Shown here: positions 63,568-64,000 of the stretch, piece by piece | Numbering within the stretch: position 1 is the first letter of the stretch | Layout of the letters: each line of letters starts with the position of its first letter | Assembly: GCA_963652365.1 (NCBI GenBank) | Contig: CAVJTH010000006.1 | Location: 1-64,000 of the forward strand | Direction: 5' to 3' | DNA length: 64,000 bases | DNA from: Hallerella sp963652365 | GTDB taxonomy: Bacteria; Fibrobacterota; Fibrobacteria; Fibrobacterales; Fibrobacteraceae | Notes under the pieces: model-generated | Told to the model about the DNA's origin: nothing | The model's input: the letters and a program-made list of their open reading frames with translations, nothing else | Databases searched by the model: none | Position numbers and translations under genes: made by a program

Positions 63568-64000
63568 TTATTCTTCGGGCAAATCGGCGTTTTCCAGGCT
63601 CTTCGGAAGGCTCTTTGTGGTCTTGACACCGAGCTTCAGGAGCTTTTGCGCCTGGGCGGTCAAGTTTCCCTGCCCGCTCTTCAGCTGCCCGAGCGCCTTG
63701 TCGTAAGCGTCTTGCGCGCCCTTGAGACCGGATCCGATTTTTCCGAAACTCTCGGCAAAGCCGACGAACTTTTCGAAAAGCTTCTCGCCCTGCTTCGCGA
63801 TTTCCTCGGCGTTCCGGCTTTGCGCCTCCCTCCGCCAGATGTCCGAAACGAGCTTGACGCACGCAATGAGATTTGTCGGGCTCACCATCAGGATGTGCTT
63901 GTCGTAGGCATAGCTCCACAGATTCGGGTCGCTCTGCATCGCGAGCAGATAGGCCGATTCGATGGGCATGAAGAGAACCACGAAGTCTAGCGTTTCCTTT
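63568..64000 (-). CDS. rmuC: DNA recombination protein RmuC, C-terminal part (start outside window)
   Basis: The visible 143 codons read FVVLFMPIESAYLLAM, then YDKHILMVSPTNLIACVKLV, RNAEEIAKQGEKLFEKFVGF and a helical tail ending NADLPEE. These are the conserved nuclease-like core end and C-terminal coiled region of RmuC, a membrane-associated protein linked to limiting recombination at inverted repeats. The N-terminal membrane helix and coiled coil lie beyond position 64000. It is first in the minus-strand order rmuC, small protein, prfC. Confidence 0.88.
   Translation of the reverse strand, partial: KETLDFVVLFMPIESAYLLAMQSDPNLWSYAYDKHILMVSPTNLIACVKLVSDIWRREAQSRNAEEIAKQGEKLFEKFVGFAESFGKIGSGLKGAQDAYDKALGQLKSGQGNLTAQAQKLLKLGVKTTKSLPKSLENADLPEE

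Noticed and set aside
1..64000. CRISPR arrays, tRNA/rRNA genes, insertion sequences, prophage or integrase
   Set aside because: I read the gaps on both strands and saw no regularly spaced direct repeats, cloverleaf-like sequence, transposase or integrase motifs.

Overview
The window looks like a chromosomal segment from a Fibrobacter-type bacterium (Fibrobacterota). It carries two lipoproteins with the Fibrobacter succinogenes major paralogous domain (FISUMP, TIGR02145), lipoproteins with serine-rich linkers, outer-membrane barrels, a secreted beta-helix polysaccharidase-like protein with a type IX-like C-terminus, and a giant modular surface protein. No tRNA, rRNA, CRISPR array, transposase or phage gene was seen.

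Layout. (1) 1-6012 is an AT-richer accessory block: six tandem paralogues, all ending in the same BspA/DUF285-type module. Two also carry duplicated YubB/Api92 ferredoxin-like domains and two are frameshifted. The block ends with a membrane-anchored M15-type peptidase and a small secreted protein. (2) 6013-6386 is non-coding, with strongly strand-asymmetric degenerate repeats. (3) 6387-45291 is mostly housekeeping: lysS; lolC-lolD-clpC-bioB, tightly coupled; ssb-hyp-asd on the minus strand; namZ-murU-like-trmJ (muramic acid recycling plus tRNA modification); an RlmL-like methyltransferase; a barrel protein; an MgtC/DUF4010 membrane protein; a long minus-strand run resB-ccsA-thiD-dgt-HAD-metal permease-hyp; glgB; a lipoprotein and barrel pair; ruvAB; an aspartoacylase strikingly like the animal enzyme; argF; a two-beta-helix secreted protein with its partner lipoprotein; rpsD. 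(4) 45390-59046 is a second AT-richer block of exported proteins on the minus strand: two FISUMP lipoproteins, a LolA-like protein and a 3838-residue surface protein. (5) 59221-64000 returns to core genes: COG0523 GTPase, CapA-like lipoprotein, prfC, a small protein and the C-terminus of rmuC.

The best candidate for an undescribed system is the 1-6012 array of modular cytoplasmic paralogues coupled to an envelope peptidase. A second strong signal is regulatory. Eight genes (namZ, the RlmL-like gene, the hypothetical at 22947, the metal permease, dgt, resB, ruvA, aspartoacylase) have a -10-like hexamer 5-7 nt before the start codon and no Shine-Dalgarno sequence, which suggests systematic leaderless initiation. 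Several genes share an extended -10 motif TTTCTAT(A/C)TT. All functional calls are from reading motifs; no database search was run.
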